This document shows positions 35,407 to 45,171 of a DNA stretch of 64,000 nt, in pieces. This DNA is from Colwellia demingiae (GTDB lineage: Bacteria > Pseudomonadota > Gammaproteobacteria > Enterobacterales > Alteromonadaceae). The position numbers and the translations under genes are program-made. Under the pieces are notes generated by a model. It was not told where the DNA came from and did not search any database. It saw nothing but the letters and a program-made list of their open reading frames with translations. Numbering within the stretch: position 1 is the first letter of the stretch; the number at the start of each line of letters is the position of its first letter. Location: NCBI RefSeq assembly GCF_007954275.1, contig NZ_VOLT01000011.1, positions 100,189-164,188 of the forward strand, in the 5' to 3' direction.

Positions 35407-36663
35407 TTGGTTTTACAAATAATGTTATTAAATAAGCCTGTCCCTTTATATCCACCATACGTTGATTTATGTGATTTCGATTTTGATGACTATCCTGAGT
35501 TAGATAAAATATTTTCATCAAATGAACCCTGGTGGCTTGAACAATTTAATTGGGGAAAGATTTTCCTAACCTATATTGGTAGAAACAAATCTGCACATAC
35601 ATATGAGCGATTTAGAAATGACGTTGAACGTTTTCTTTTGTGGTCATTCATTGAAAAGAAAAAACCAATCGATCAGTTACGTAAATCAGACTTACTTGAA
35701 TATGCTGACTTTTGTTGGCAACCACCAGTTGACTGGATTGGTACATCAAACCAAGAACGTTTCAAAATAACTAATGGTTATTCTGCAGCTAATGAACTTT
35801 GGTTTCCATACAAAATTCAAGCTCCTAAAAGTCTAAAATCTGACTATGTTATTGATAAGAAAAAATATCGTCCATCACAACAAACACTTTCATCAATGTT
35901 TACCGCCATTATCGTTTTTTATAACTACTTAATGGCTGAAGATTTTTGTATTGGTAACCCTGCGCAAATTGCTAAAAAAGATTGCCGTCACTTTATAATT
36001 GATTCACAAGTAAAAGAAATTAAACGTTTAACCGCTAGTCAATGGCAATATGTTTTAGACACTGCTGTTGCTATGGCTGATGAAGATCCCATGTTTGAAC
36101 GCAATTTATTTGTTATTGCGGCATTAAAAACTCTCTTTTTAAGGATTTCAGAACTATCTGAGCGACCAAATTGGTCCCCAACAATGGGACACTTTTGGCA
36201 AGATGACGATGAAAATTGGTGGCTTAAAGTATTTGGTAAAAGCCGTAAGTTACGTGATATCACCGTTCCTATCGACTTTTTACCCTTTTTAGAGCGTTAT
36301 CGTTCTTCTCGTGGTTTATTAGGTTTGCCATCAAGTAATGAAAATTCGATTCTTGTTGAAAAAGTACGTGGTCAAGGCGGTATGACATCTCGACATTTAC
36401 GACGTTTAGTACAAAGTGTTTTTGACCAAGCGCATGAGAATATGCGTAGATCGGAAGGTGAAAATAAGGCTTTAAAATTGAAAGAAGCGTCTGCCCATTG
36501 GTTAAGGCATACCGGAGCAAGTATGGAAATTGAACGTGGGCGCCCTCTTAAGGATATTTCTGAAGATCTTGGTCATGCAAGTATGGCAACAACCGATACT
36601 GTCTATGTTCAAAGTGAAAACAAGAAACGTGCTGAAAGTGGTAAAAGAAGAAAGGTTGATTAG
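35407..36663 (+). CDS. Tyrosine recombinase/integrase
   Basis: This 418-residue protein has a core-binding region (about 45-190, YIGRNKSAHTYERFRNDVER) and a catalytic domain. The complete set is Arg246 (LRISEL), Lys278 (VFGKSRKLRDITVP), His364-x-x-Arg367 (HWLRHTG), His390 (DLGHASMATTD) and Tyr400. The enzyme should therefore cut and join DNA. No other phage or integrative-element gene is adjacent. An in-frame ATG at 35422 (MLLNKPVP) is an alternative to the 35407 start. It is a solitary integrase, possibly the remnant of an element or a stand-alone xer-like recombinase acting on the nearby palindrome. Confidence 0.88.
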   Translation: MVLQIMLLNKPVPLYPPYVDLCDFDFDDYPELDKIFSSNEPWWLEQFNWGKIFLTYIGRNKSAHTYERFRNDVERFLLWSFIEKKKPIDQLRKSDLLEYADFCWQPPVDWIGTSNQERFKITNGYSAANELWFPYKIQAPKSLKSDYVIDKKKYRPSQQTLSSMFTAIIVFYNYLMAEDFCIGNPAQIAKKDCRHFIIDSQVKEIKRLTASQWQYVLDTAVAMADEDPMFERNLFVIAALKTLFLRISELSERPNWSPTMGHFWQDDDENWWLKVFGKSRKLRDITVPIDFLPFLERYRSSRGLLGLPSSNENSILVEKVRGQGGMTSRHLRRLVQSVFDQAHENMRRSEGENKALKLKEASAHWLRHTGASMEIERGRPLKDISEDLGHASMATTDTVYVQSENKKRAESGKRRKVD

Positions 36664-37051
36664 GTAAGCTTGGCAGCAGCAATCTCAGGTGAATTAACAT
36701 AGCATTAAATAACGTGACGAATATCGTCAACTAAAACAAGTTGCTATGTAATTATTAACCCGTAATCACCGACAAACTTTATTAGAATTCACGTAGCGTC
36801 AGGCTAATATTTATACTAAACACGCCACAAGTACTATTCATAAAGGGATTGGTTGTTAAATATCGTAATTTAAGCAATATAAAATTATCGCTAAAAAACG
36901 TATTGATAGTCTAAATAAGCTGCAAAAGAGATGAAATGTATACAGAAATTCATGCTAAAGCGCCCTACTAACATTTCCTTAATTGCAGCGTGATTTATTG
37001 AATTAATTCAGATGTTTATAGAATTTTATAAACGATTTTCTGTTGATATAC
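36664..37051. other. Intergenic region after the integrase
   Basis: AT-rich, without a supported gene. Short runs of stops occur in all frames. Confidence 0.5.
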
Positions 37052-37081
37052 AAAAAAGCCCTAACATCACAGTTAGGGCTT
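37052..37081 (-). terminator. Terminator of the cohesin/nuclease operon
   Basis: On the minus strand AAGCCCTAAC, loop of six, GTTAGGGCTT and then TTTT form a classic terminator (stem 37056-37065 with 37072-37081), 78 bases after the PEP-CTERM gene stop. Confidence 0.85.
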
Positions 37082-37158
37082 GAATTAATTAGTTAAACTA
37101 ACACCAGTTTGTCTTGTGCAATTTAATGAAAATTAACCAAAATCTACTTTAATCCTCT

Positions 37159-37758
37159 TTAATTTAGTTTTCTTTGACGAGCCAATACCGTTAATGCGAC
37201 TAACATTAACACCATTGTCATTGGCTCTGGTACATCAACAGGAACTGATGAATTAACGATAAAAGATATGTTATTGCTGCTAACGTCGGTGAAAGATGCT
37301 CCAAAGTCATCACCAAAGATAACATTAGTTAAACCTAAAATACTTGTTCCAGCGCCAGTAACGTTAAAATTAACACTCGCTAAAACAAATTGGCTCAATC
37401 CATCTTGCACTGGTAAAATTTCATCCCACCAAGCATAACTGATTTCAGATAAGGTGACACTTTCAGTCATAATATCAAAAACAGTTTGATCGCTACCAGC
37501 AACACCTACATTGAGTTTATTACCAAAACTGCTAGAGACATAATCGATTATTGAATTGTCCCACGACAGCGTAAAATCGAAACTAGCTAATAACTTTTGG
37601 AAACCCAAGCCATCTTCTTCAATATCACTGATGATAAAATCTGCAGTTAATACGTCACCAACTTGATAACTGTCTTGATTAAATTCAACAGAAAGTAATG
37701 TTGCCTGACTATTGAATGACACTAAAAGCATTGTTAATAACATTATTATTTTTTTCAT
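37159..37758 (-). CDS. PEP-CTERM protein with cohesin-like domain
   Basis: This 199-residue protein has a signal peptide (MKKIIMLLTMLLVSFNSQA). A beta-rich domain of about 140 residues resembles cohesins (YQVGDVLTADFIISDI, ASFDFTLSWDNSIIDYV, FVLASVNFNVTGAGTSIL). It ends in a PEP-CTERM sorting tail: VPEP at 176-179, hydrophobic helix, then ARQRK. PEP-CTERM tails are processed by exosortase for surface or matrix export. It starts 30 bases after the stop of the dockerin-bearing nuclease, so the two form an operon and possibly a binding pair. The cohesin assignment is by pattern, not alignment. Confidence 0.8.
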   Translation of the reverse strand: MKKIIMLLTMLLVSFNSQATLLSVEFNQDSYQVGDVLTADFIISDIEEDGLGFQKLLASFDFTLSWDNSIIDYVSSSFGNKLNVGVAGSDQTVFDIMTESVTLSEISYAWWDEILPVQDGLSQFVLASVNFNVTGAGTSILGLTNVIFGDDFGASFTDVSSNNISFIVNSSVPVDVPEPMTMVLMLVALTVLARQRKLN

Positions 37759-37788
37759 GGATATTTCCTTTTATATTTATTGAATGAA

Positions 37789-40700
37789 TTATTCTGTTGC
37801 ACAACGTGAACGGGTACATAAAGACATCAATGCCCTGACATCAAGACTGTTAACGACACTATCGCTATTAAAGTCATGTCGAATATCACCTGTTTCACCA
37901 CGGCGAACCATCATCGAGAATTGAGTCACATCATTGCGATCTATGTCTGCATCGCCATCAAAATCACCTATAAGTTCAACCTCACTTTGTAAATTCAGTG
38001 AAATAATGATGGGATCATGATCTGATGCACGATAGGCATCTTCAGCGAAGTAAGATAAAAGTTGTTCTGATGTTTTATATTCAGTGTTGTAGTCAAATAT
38101 CCGCGGTTCATCAGCATTAATATGCCAGACGGTTGCATCAACAACTTGGCTCGCTAAATTATCACTGGCAAGTGCATGGTCTAAGTAACCAATTTCACCA
38201 CCAAAACTATATGAATATCCAGCACTGCCCATAAATTTAGCGACTAAGTTATGATAGTCATTGTGAGTAATGGCATTAATGGGATCTTCTTTACCATATG
38301 CATTCAAGTCACCAATAATTAAGAAATCATCATCAGATGAGCCTGTAGGATTTGTGCTTAACCAAGTGGTTAATGCACTAGCTGCTTGTGTTCTCAGTTC
38401 ATTCCAACATCCTTGACCGTCTCCTTGATCAAGATTATTGCCTGAGGCACTGCCACAACTTCCTTTCGACTTAAAGTGATTAACCGCAATGGTTAGCTCT
38501 TCATTAGTTGCTATTTCTTTGAAGGTTTGTACCAGTGGTTGACGGTTGCCAAAATCAAAAGGACTTTGATTAGTCGTAACGGCGTTACCTACTATTGCGA
38601 CGGTAGCGGGTTTATAAATAATGCCTACTGCAATTGCATCGCCACCAACACCTGCTTGGTCAAGGCTAACGAAATTGTACGTTCCTTCTCCTACTTGACT
38701 ATTTAGCTGTGCAACAAGATCTGCAATCGCTGAATTACTGTCAAAACCATCGTTTTCTAACTCCATCAGACCAACAATATCTGCATTGATTTCTTTAAGC
38801 GCAGACACAATTTTACTACTTTGACGGGTAAACTCTTCAAGCGTATCTGCACCGCGCGCAGTAGGGAAACCTTGACCAGCACCGTCTCCATTGAAGTAAT
38901 TTAAAACGTTAAAACTTGCTACTTTTAAGGAACCACTTTCATTAATATCAGGATGTGACGTTCGTGCGTTAGTTGCAGTAAATTGTGGCGTTGTTGTTGG
39001 TAAAACACGATATGCATTGAAACTATAATCAATGACACCGTATAAACCCGTAACAGAATCACCTAAGCGTAAAGTATTGTCATGACTCAGACCAGGTGCT
39101 GGAAATGGAACATTATCAGGGTTTTGCGTGTTGTTTATATCATCTAATGTGATTCTATTTCGGCTATTTTTATCTTCTAAATCAACCGCTTGTTGACTAC
39201 CTGCGTTATAAATATTCGTAGGTAATATTAAGCGCCCATTCGAGAGTGTTAGCTGACCATAACGAGCTAGATTATAAGTATCACTAACTTTCAAAGACTC
39301 ATTAAAACTAACTGACATACCTTCGATAGTTTCCCAATAATCGATACTTGAAACCGGTAAAGAAACCATTGTAGGCTCAATTGGTTCACCAACACCACAA
39401 TCTATAAAGTCTGTTGTTGCCGTTAATTGCGTACGGCCATAACTCTCTTTAATGGTGCCCAGTATTCTTACTTTATTGCCCACACTAGGAAAATTAGCAA
39501 TGTTATTAAAGTAAACAAATATCGCTTCAGAGGTCATCAAGTCAGCATCAGTATCGTCAGCTTCTTCTTGTACAAAATAGCCTTTTAAGCTTGGCACGGC
39601 TGAAGTGACAGAACCTTCAATAACTTTAACTTCCCCGATAACGGTTGAATCATTGTTACTACCTTGAATGAAATTGATTTTATCAGCCTCATCACTACAC
39701 ATTCCGATGACAGGATCTTCACCTGTTCCAGGATCTGTCGGAGAAGTATCAACTAGATGTGAGCCCAAATTTTCAAAGGTATCTTTAGGATTTGACTGCC
39801 ATTGATCTACTTTAATGAATTCATCTGTGCGGTCGATATCCCCTGATGTTATTGAAGATAAGCGTACTAATGAAGTATCTTTACCCCAATTTTCTCTCAC
39901 ACCATAAGTGCCAATATTATCGATAATTTTATCGCCATGAACTAGCTCTACATAGTCATCACCATTGAAATTAACAGCACTTACAAAATGGTCGATAAAT
40001 GGAACTAATAAACTGTCATCTGCAATTTGACTAGAGCCAAGTACCACCACATCATTGGCGAGTATTTCACCCGTTAATGTATAGGTGCCAGTAGCTGTTA
40101 GACTGCCGTTTGAATAAAGCTTGAATTGATAATTCTCCAATGAAATCGCACTGTCTGTTGGGTTATAAATCTCTATTGCTTTATTAAAGCTTGAACCTTC
40201 AACATATTCAGAGAAAAATAAATCGGCTCCCGGTGCAGGAGGATCTGTCGGGTCAACAGGGTCAACCGGATCAACATCTGAACATGATGCGCTATAAAGC
40301 GTGGCAATCCATTCAGGGTGATCAATAAATGGGTTACGGTTTCCTTGAAACTCATAAATTTTATTATTTCGATTAACTTCAAAGTCATCGACAGGATCGT
40401 CTTCACTCCAGGTTAACAAGGTACATAACTTACCTAATTTGGCTTCTCCGCCCGAGGTTAAGCTATCAACAACTTGTAGGTCTGGTGTTACAGAATCTAA
40501 ACCGGCATAACGGGTATCCATATATAAGACGATGCGGGCAACATCACCTTTTACCGCATCTCTTGGTTCAAATGAATTTCCGTCTACCCGATTTTCGGGA
40601 GATTCTGGTAAAGGGGCATCACTATTATCAAAATCTAAGTTACCTCTTGAAGAGTTAACGGATATATCAGTAGGTCTTAAGTGATGAATATCTGAATATG

Positions 40701-41721
40701 CCATGGCACTAGAGCTTGGAAAGCCATGGCTTTTTGCCCAAACATGTTCACGGTTCCAGTTATCAGGATTACTTGATTGTGAACCGCTACCGTTTGAGTT
40801 TTTTGCCTTGGAAATACCACGATAAAATAAGATAACATTATCAGGGTTCAGCGGATCTTCATCGGTGACGGTTAATGCTGTCCATGCTTCTGAATAGGTT
40901 AACTGCTTATGATTTGCTGAAATGACTTCATTGATGTTAGTTCGAATAACCTCGGTACTTTGTACCGAATCAATGGCATTAAACACAGCAGCGTAATAAT
41001 TAGTATCATCAAACTCTTCAGCATTTTCTATTGGACTTAAATCCGGGCAATTAAAACAAGCATCAATGATTGGGCCTTGACCACTATCGCCTCCTCCATC
41101 TTCAATACCAGAAGTAACGAGTACGTTATCCAAGCGAATGTATTCAGAGCCTGAGTTGTTTGCCATAGAAGCTTTTATTTGCAGCGTACTTCCTTCTGCA
41201 ATGCTTTGTGTTATGGCGGCAGAGGTAAAGTCATCAATCAAGGTGTGACTACTGCTGCCTTTACCTTCCCAGTTTTCTACCTTAACAAAAGGCGCACCAT
41301 CTATTGAATAGGAAAGATCAAAATAGTCGGCTGATTCAAGAGTGCCACTTTCTTCTGCTAGCACAGACATATTAAGGTTATTTTTACCCTGAATATCAAT
41401 TATCTCTGACAACCAATCTACCTGACCATCGACATCTCTTGCTTCAATCTTGTTATTGGTAACTTTAAACCAATCACTGTTCGCTGTTAATTGCGCATTA
41501 GTAACATCAATAGACCAACGAGTAACACCGTCCATATTGATTGTTTCAAAAATCGCCCCTTTATTGTTTAATGCTGGGTTAGAAAAATCTTCAGACCACA
41601 GCGTATCGACACTTAAAGCGCTGTAACTAACAAAGCTTGTAGCAACACAAAGTGCAATCGAGTTTAATTTTAATTTATTTTTGCCAAAAAACAGACTTGG
41701 CACTACCTTACGAGTTTTCAT
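37789..41721 (-). CDS. Large secreted nuclease: endonuclease I + lamin-tail + OB + EEP nuclease + dockerin
   Basis: This 1310-residue protein has a long signal peptide (about 1-38). Residues 40-205 form a jelly-roll-like domain. Residues about 230-480 are an endonuclease I (EndA/NucM) domain with NREHVWAKSHGF (323-334) and DIHHLRPTD. A Pro/Asp linker leads to a lamin-tail-like domain (about 500-610), an OB-like domain (about 690-790), and an exonuclease-endonuclease-phosphatase domain (about 935-1245, ASFNVLNYFNGDG, GLMELENDGF, IGDLNAYGKEDP, SDHDP). Residues 1250-1310 form a dockerin-like pair of Ca loops (DFDGDADIDRND; DFNSDSVVNSLD). ExeM/NucH proteins have only the second nuclease; this is a two-nuclease fusion. 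It likely degrades extracellular DNA. Confidence 0.88.
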   Translation of the reverse strand: MKTRKVVPSLFFGKNKLKLNSIALCVATSFVSYSALSVDTLWSEDFSNPALNNKGAIFETINMDGVTRWSIDVTNAQLTANSDWFKVTNNKIEARDVDGQVDWLSEIIDIQGKNNLNMSVLAEESGTLESADYFDLSYSIDGAPFVKVENWEGKGSSSHTLIDDFTSAAITQSIAEGSTLQIKASMANNSGSEYIRLDNVLVTSGIEDGGGDSGQGPIIDACFNCPDLSPIENAEEFDDTNYYAAVFNAIDSVQSTEVIRTNINEVISANHKQLTYSEAWTALTVTDEDPLNPDNVILFYRGISKAKNSNGSGSQSSNPDNWNREHVWAKSHGFPSSSAMAYSDIHHLRPTDISVNSSRGNLDFDNSDAPLPESPENRVDGNSFEPRDAVKGDVARIVLYMDTRYAGLDSVTPDLQVVDSLTSGGEAKLGKLCTLLTWSEDDPVDDFEVNRNNKIYEFQGNRNPFIDHPEWIATLYSASCSDVDPVDPVDPTDPPAPGADLFFSEYVEGSSFNKAIEIYNPTDSAISLENYQFKLYSNGSLTATGTYTLTGEILANDVVVLGSSQIADDSLLVPFIDHFVSAVNFNGDDYVELVHGDKIIDNIGTYGVRENWGKDTSLVRLSSITSGDIDRTDEFIKVDQWQSNPKDTFENLGSHLVDTSPTDPGTGEDPVIGMCSDEADKINFIQGSNNDSTVIGEVKVIEGSVTSAVPSLKGYFVQEEADDTDADLMTSEAIFVYFNNIANFPSVGNKVRILGTIKESYGRTQLTATTDFIDCGVGEPIEPTMVSLPVSSIDYWETIEGMSVSFNESLKVSDTYNLARYGQLTLSNGRLILPTNIYNAGSQQAVDLEDKNSRNRITLDDINNTQNPDNVPFPAPGLSHDNTLRLGDSVTGLYGVIDYSFNAYRVLPTTTPQFTATNARTSHPDINESGSLKVASFNVLNYFNGDGAGQGFPTARGADTLEEFTRQSSKIVSALKEINADIVGLMELENDGFDSNSAIADLVAQLNSQVGEGTYNFVSLDQAGVGGDAIAVGIIYKPATVAIVGNAVTTNQSPFDFGNRQPLVQTFKEIATNEELTIAVNHFKSKGSCGSASGNNLDQGDGQGCWNELRTQAASALTTWLSTNPTGSSDDDFLIIGDLNAYGKEDPINAITHNDYHNLVAKFMGSAGYSYSFGGEIGYLDHALASDNLASQVVDATVWHINADEPRIFDYNTEYKTSEQLLSYFAEDAYRASDHDPIIISLNLQSEVELIGDFDGDADIDRNDVTQFSMMVRRGETGDIRHDFNSDSVVNSLDVRALMSLCTRSRCATE

Positions 41722-42118
41722 TTAATTTCTCCAAATTTTCAATGAATTTACGTTAAAAAAGTACTTCTATTGGTTAAAACTTCAACTTGATTCTGAACGA
41801 TTAATGTTACAGTTTTGTTATTTAACGGTAAGATTGTTGTTATTATTGACCAAATAGTCAACTAATAAGTGCATATTAAATAGACATATTTATGAAAACA
41901 CTCTATCTGGTCAGTTAGAGTAAGGGTTTGAGGTTGATTTTATTTTGTACAGGTCGAATTAATAATGTTTAAGTCGATAAGTGGATGGTATTAAATGAGA
42001 AAGGAGCGATTGGTTAAGCCATACTGGAGCCAGCATGGCAATTAACTAGAATAGCTCTAGTTAATTATTAGTTGTAAGCGTGATACTACATGAACATAAG
42101 TGAACTGAGATTAGCCAA
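41722..42118. other. Intergenic region upstream of the nuclease operon
   Basis: No gene. TTGAC-CAAATA-GTCAA at 41846-41861 is a small palindrome that could be an operator for the leftward nuclease operon. Confidence 0.45.
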
Positions 42119-42979
42119 TTATTTTCGTTTTGCAATTAACAGCGCAGACACTATCAACAGGGATCCGATGGCAAGTCTGAGCATTTCTTCTGGTGTTCCC
42201 CCTTTAGCTTCACCAAAAATAAACAAGGAAGCAAACATAGCCAGGGGCACAACCGCATTATTAAACGTTGCTAATACACCGACACTTGTTTGAGTTCCGC
42301 CTTTATTCCAAAAGAAAAAACACAGTCCTGAAGCAATAAAGCCCATATAAACTAAAACGAACCACTGTGTTGGTGTTGCGTTCAATGGAATGGGTGGTTG
42401 CTGAGAAATTAATAGCGTCGCAATGGTAGTAAAAATGGCTGCACCTAGGTATAAAAAGCCAAAGATAGAGCTGTCGTTAATATGTGTTCGACTTTTTTTC
42501 CAATCGCGATAATAAACTTGCCCAAAAGCAAAGGCCAGATTAGCTACTTGCATAAGGCCAAACCCTAGCCAAATTTCGTTTGAATCTATATTTCCCATTT
42601 TGATAATTGCGGCACCAAAAACAGACAGTATAGTGGCTACTAAATACCAAGGGGTAAAACTACGTTGTCTAAGATCGTTAATAATAACGATATAAAGTGG
42701 CGTAAGTACGCTAAATAGCGCAACAAGGTGTGATGGTAGATAGCGAAAAGCGGAAAGATAACAGGTGTACATTACACCGTATTGAAGTGCACCAAGCAGT
42801 ATGAGCTGCCATTTTTCCTTCCCGTTGGTATTACCTAGTTTTATAAAAGGGAGAAAGGCAATTAGCGCAAGTAACAGGCGAGTATCTGCTATTTGAAGCG
42901 GGTTAAGACCTTTAAGTGCGTTGCCAATAAGACCAAAGGAAAAAGCCCAAATCAGCGTAGGGATCACTAGATAAATCAT
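42119..42979 (-). CDS. EamA/DMT-family transporter
   Basis: Ten hydrophobic helices span the protein, with two EamA repeats (IPTLIWAFSFGLIGNALKGL; the second begins near AFGQVYYRDWKK). Drug/metabolite transporters export amino acids, nucleosides or other metabolites. An in-frame TTG at 43015 would add 12 polar residues; the ATG at 42979 (MIYLVIPTL) places the first helix at the N-terminus, as is usual. The end GSLLIVSALLIAKRK is typical. It lies 74 bases after a TonB-receptor gene on the same strand. The substrate is unknown. Confidence 0.85.
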   Translation of the reverse strand: MIYLVIPTLIWAFSFGLIGNALKGLNPLQIADTRLLLALIAFLPFIKLGNTNGKEKWQLILLGALQYGVMYTCYLSAFRYLPSHLVALFSVLTPLYIVIINDLRQRSFTPWYLVATILSVFGAAIIKMGNIDSNEIWLGFGLMQVANLAFAFGQVYYRDWKKSRTHINDSSIFGFLYLGAAIFTTIATLLISQQPPIPLNATPTQWFVLVYMGFIASGLCFFFWNKGGTQTSVGVLATFNNAVVPLAMFASLFIFGEAKGGTPEEMLRLAIGSLLIVSALLIAKRK

Positions 42980-43052
42980 CAAAAATCTCGAATAATTAGT
43001 GTCAATTGACCCCAACCAAAAAGCTAGGGCCGATGCAAATGCTTATACAGTT

Positions 43053-44948
43053 TTACCAGTTGTAAGTAGCACTGATAGTGTATTGCTCTCCACGACCCGG
43101 TGTACCAGGTATCTCTTCAAAAGATTCATCCCAAAGATTGTCTGCTGCAAGCACAATATCCAGACCTTTAATCTGCGTAGGAGAAATCGTTAATGAAAGG
43201 TGGGTGAATAAAGCATCGTCATCACCGTTTCGTAGTATATTTTCTTCTTGTTTGCGCCACTCATTATCAACACGAACTTCTACGATGTCGCTAGGATGCC
43301 AAATAACACCTAAAGTTACCCGATGATCGGGGAAGTTCAATGCATAAAAGCTAGCATCTATATCCGCAGCCCCATAATTTTCCGATTTTTCAAGGAAGGT
43401 ATAACTAGTGATTATTTCTGCGTTGTCGAAACGCTTTACCGCAAGTAGTTCTAAACCTAAGGTATCTATATCAACCGGATTTGCTGAACGAGCCGAAGTT
43501 GAACTCAAACTATAAGTCCAATCGGTTAAATCATTATCTTGTCGATAAAAAATAGCAGAATCAAGGCGCCAAGTTTCACGATCTAGTGCCAAACCTAGTT
43601 CTATATTTTTAGTTATTTCTCGCTCAAGATTATAATTACTTCTAAACAATCCACCAGTATCACTTCCACCTATAGCCGTATAACCTGCGACTTGACTGGC
43701 TTCTGCATAAGAAAGATAAATCGTTTGAGAAGTATCGTCAGCATTTACGGTATCCCACGTAATATCACCAATCAGTGATACTTGCGAATCGTCACGATTA
43801 GTATCGTCAAAAGCCGCGCCGAGACGGAAAGTTAACTCTTGATCATTTTGTAGACCCATTCGGTATTCAGGTAATACACTGAGCTTGTAATAATGACGAG
43901 AGGTAAAATTATTTTCTAGCGTGGTTGATTTAATACTGTCTGCTATAAACTGTGTTGAATAATTCAGTGCAAATGATGCTGTTTGCGCATGGCGACCAGA
44001 TAAGGCTATCGATTTAACATCAGTTTCGTGAAAAGCTTCAAATACATCAGGGTTCTCACGTGAAAATACATAATGGTCTTTGTTATTACGATAGTAAGTG
44101 GAAATTTCAAATGTGCTGTCTTGCGCATATTCCTGTTTATGATTAAGTATCAATAGTTGTGTTTCAAGATCTTCAGTTTCATTGACATTAAATGGCGTGT
44201 ACATATTTGGCCAGCCAAAGAATTTGTCTTGAGAACCAAAAAACAGATCGGTCTGTGATGATGGTCCAACTAACTGAATACGACCAGAGGCTCGTTGAAA
44301 ATCATGATCACCATTTTCAATTGTTCCATCACTTTCAGAGCGAGAGAATTCACCTTCTAAACCAAGCGTCCAATCGATAGAATCACCCAGTGCCATACTT
44401 ACACCGCTGTGTACTCGCTGTAAATTAAAGTTGTTATTACCTGCGCCAATTGAAGCACTACCTGCCGTTTTTATTGGTGTCCAATTCCGAGAAACGGTAC
44501 CTACCGAGCTATTAACACCGAGCAGCGCATTATCTGCACCAGTCAGTACATTAGCGTTACTCAACATTTCCTGAGCAATAGGAATTTCCGCAAAGTAATG
44601 TCCAGTTTGTGGATCAAGTAACGTCGCACTGCCTACCCTAAAACCAGTATTCTCGAAAATACCACCACGAATCGTTACATCGGCTTGAGCTTCTGCCATG
44701 TTGCGTGACTGAAGGTCAACGCGTGGATCATATTCTAGATTAGAAACTGGCGAACCAAAGGTTCCCACAGGCTTAGTATTCGCCGTGGTTGAGCCCTCAA
44801 CTGTAATTTTCTCAATATCACTACTGACTTCTTCACTTATTTTAGTGCTTACTTCATCAGTTATTGCGTGAGTATCGTCGGATGCCGATGAAAAGGTAGA
44901 TAGGCTAACTAACAAAGCGGGCAAAGCAACTTGTACAACTCGAATCAT
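43053..44948 (-). CDS. TonB-dependent outer-membrane receptor
   Basis: This 631-residue protein has a signal peptide (MIRVVQVALPALLVSLSTFSSA). A TonB-box-like EKITVEGS is followed by a plug domain (about 70-170, ADVTIRGGIFENTGFRVG, LLGVNSSVGTVSRN). A 22-strand barrel ends GRGEQYTISATYNW with the aromatic terminus. At this size it fits cobalamin (BtuB)-like or small-siderophore receptors; the ligand cannot be read off. A possible structured leader and a Fur-like site lie upstream. An EamA transporter follows on the same strand. Confidence 0.9.
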   Translation of the reverse strand: MIRVVQVALPALLVSLSTFSSASDDTHAITDEVSTKISEEVSSDIEKITVEGSTTANTKPVGTFGSPVSNLEYDPRVDLQSRNMAEAQADVTIRGGIFENTGFRVGSATLLDPQTGHYFAEIPIAQEMLSNANVLTGADNALLGVNSSVGTVSRNWTPIKTAGSASIGAGNNNFNLQRVHSGVSMALGDSIDWTLGLEGEFSRSESDGTIENGDHDFQRASGRIQLVGPSSQTDLFFGSQDKFFGWPNMYTPFNVNETEDLETQLLILNHKQEYAQDSTFEISTYYRNNKDHYVFSRENPDVFEAFHETDVKSIALSGRHAQTASFALNYSTQFIADSIKSTTLENNFTSRHYYKLSVLPEYRMGLQNDQELTFRLGAAFDDTNRDDSQVSLIGDITWDTVNADDTSQTIYLSYAEASQVAGYTAIGGSDTGGLFRSNYNLEREITKNIELGLALDRETWRLDSAIFYRQDNDLTDWTYSLSSTSARSANPVDIDTLGLELLAVKRFDNAEIITSYTFLEKSENYGAADIDASFYALNFPDHRVTLGVIWHPSDIVEVRVDNEWRKQEENILRNGDDDALFTHLSLTISPTQIKGLDIVLAADNLWDESFEEIPGTPGRGEQYTISATYNW

Positions 44949-45008
44949 GTTTATGTTCTCTATTTACACTGTTTTATCTATTTGTAAAAACGATTGTTTT
45001 TCACTTTT

Positions 45009-45074
45009 CCACTCAGTCTGGCGTATGACCAGCTAGAAGAAAGAGTCTCTCCGCATCTTTGTGCTATAGAGTGG
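45009..45074 (-). promoter_or_regulatory. Possible structured leader RNA of the TonB receptor
   Basis: On the minus strand CCACTC and GAGTGG (45069-45074 and 45009-45014) close a 66-base segment. It can form three inner hairpins: GCA-CAAAGA-TGC, GGAGA-GACTCTT-TCTTC and CTGG-TCATACG-CCAG. The layout is cloverleaf-like but lacks tRNA consensus residues, and I cannot match it to a known riboswitch. It ends 60 bases before the receptor start. Confidence 0.35.
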
Positions 45075-45171
45075 GCTTAACATATTAGAACAACTACACG
45101 AATATATCGTATGATAGGCAGTAATCGTTACGTTAATCAACATTATATCTTAGCGGGTAAAATATTACACA

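Noticed and set aside
45009..45074. A tRNA gene
   Set aside because: The arms can fold like a cloverleaf, but the T-loop and D-loop consensus and the U33 are absent.
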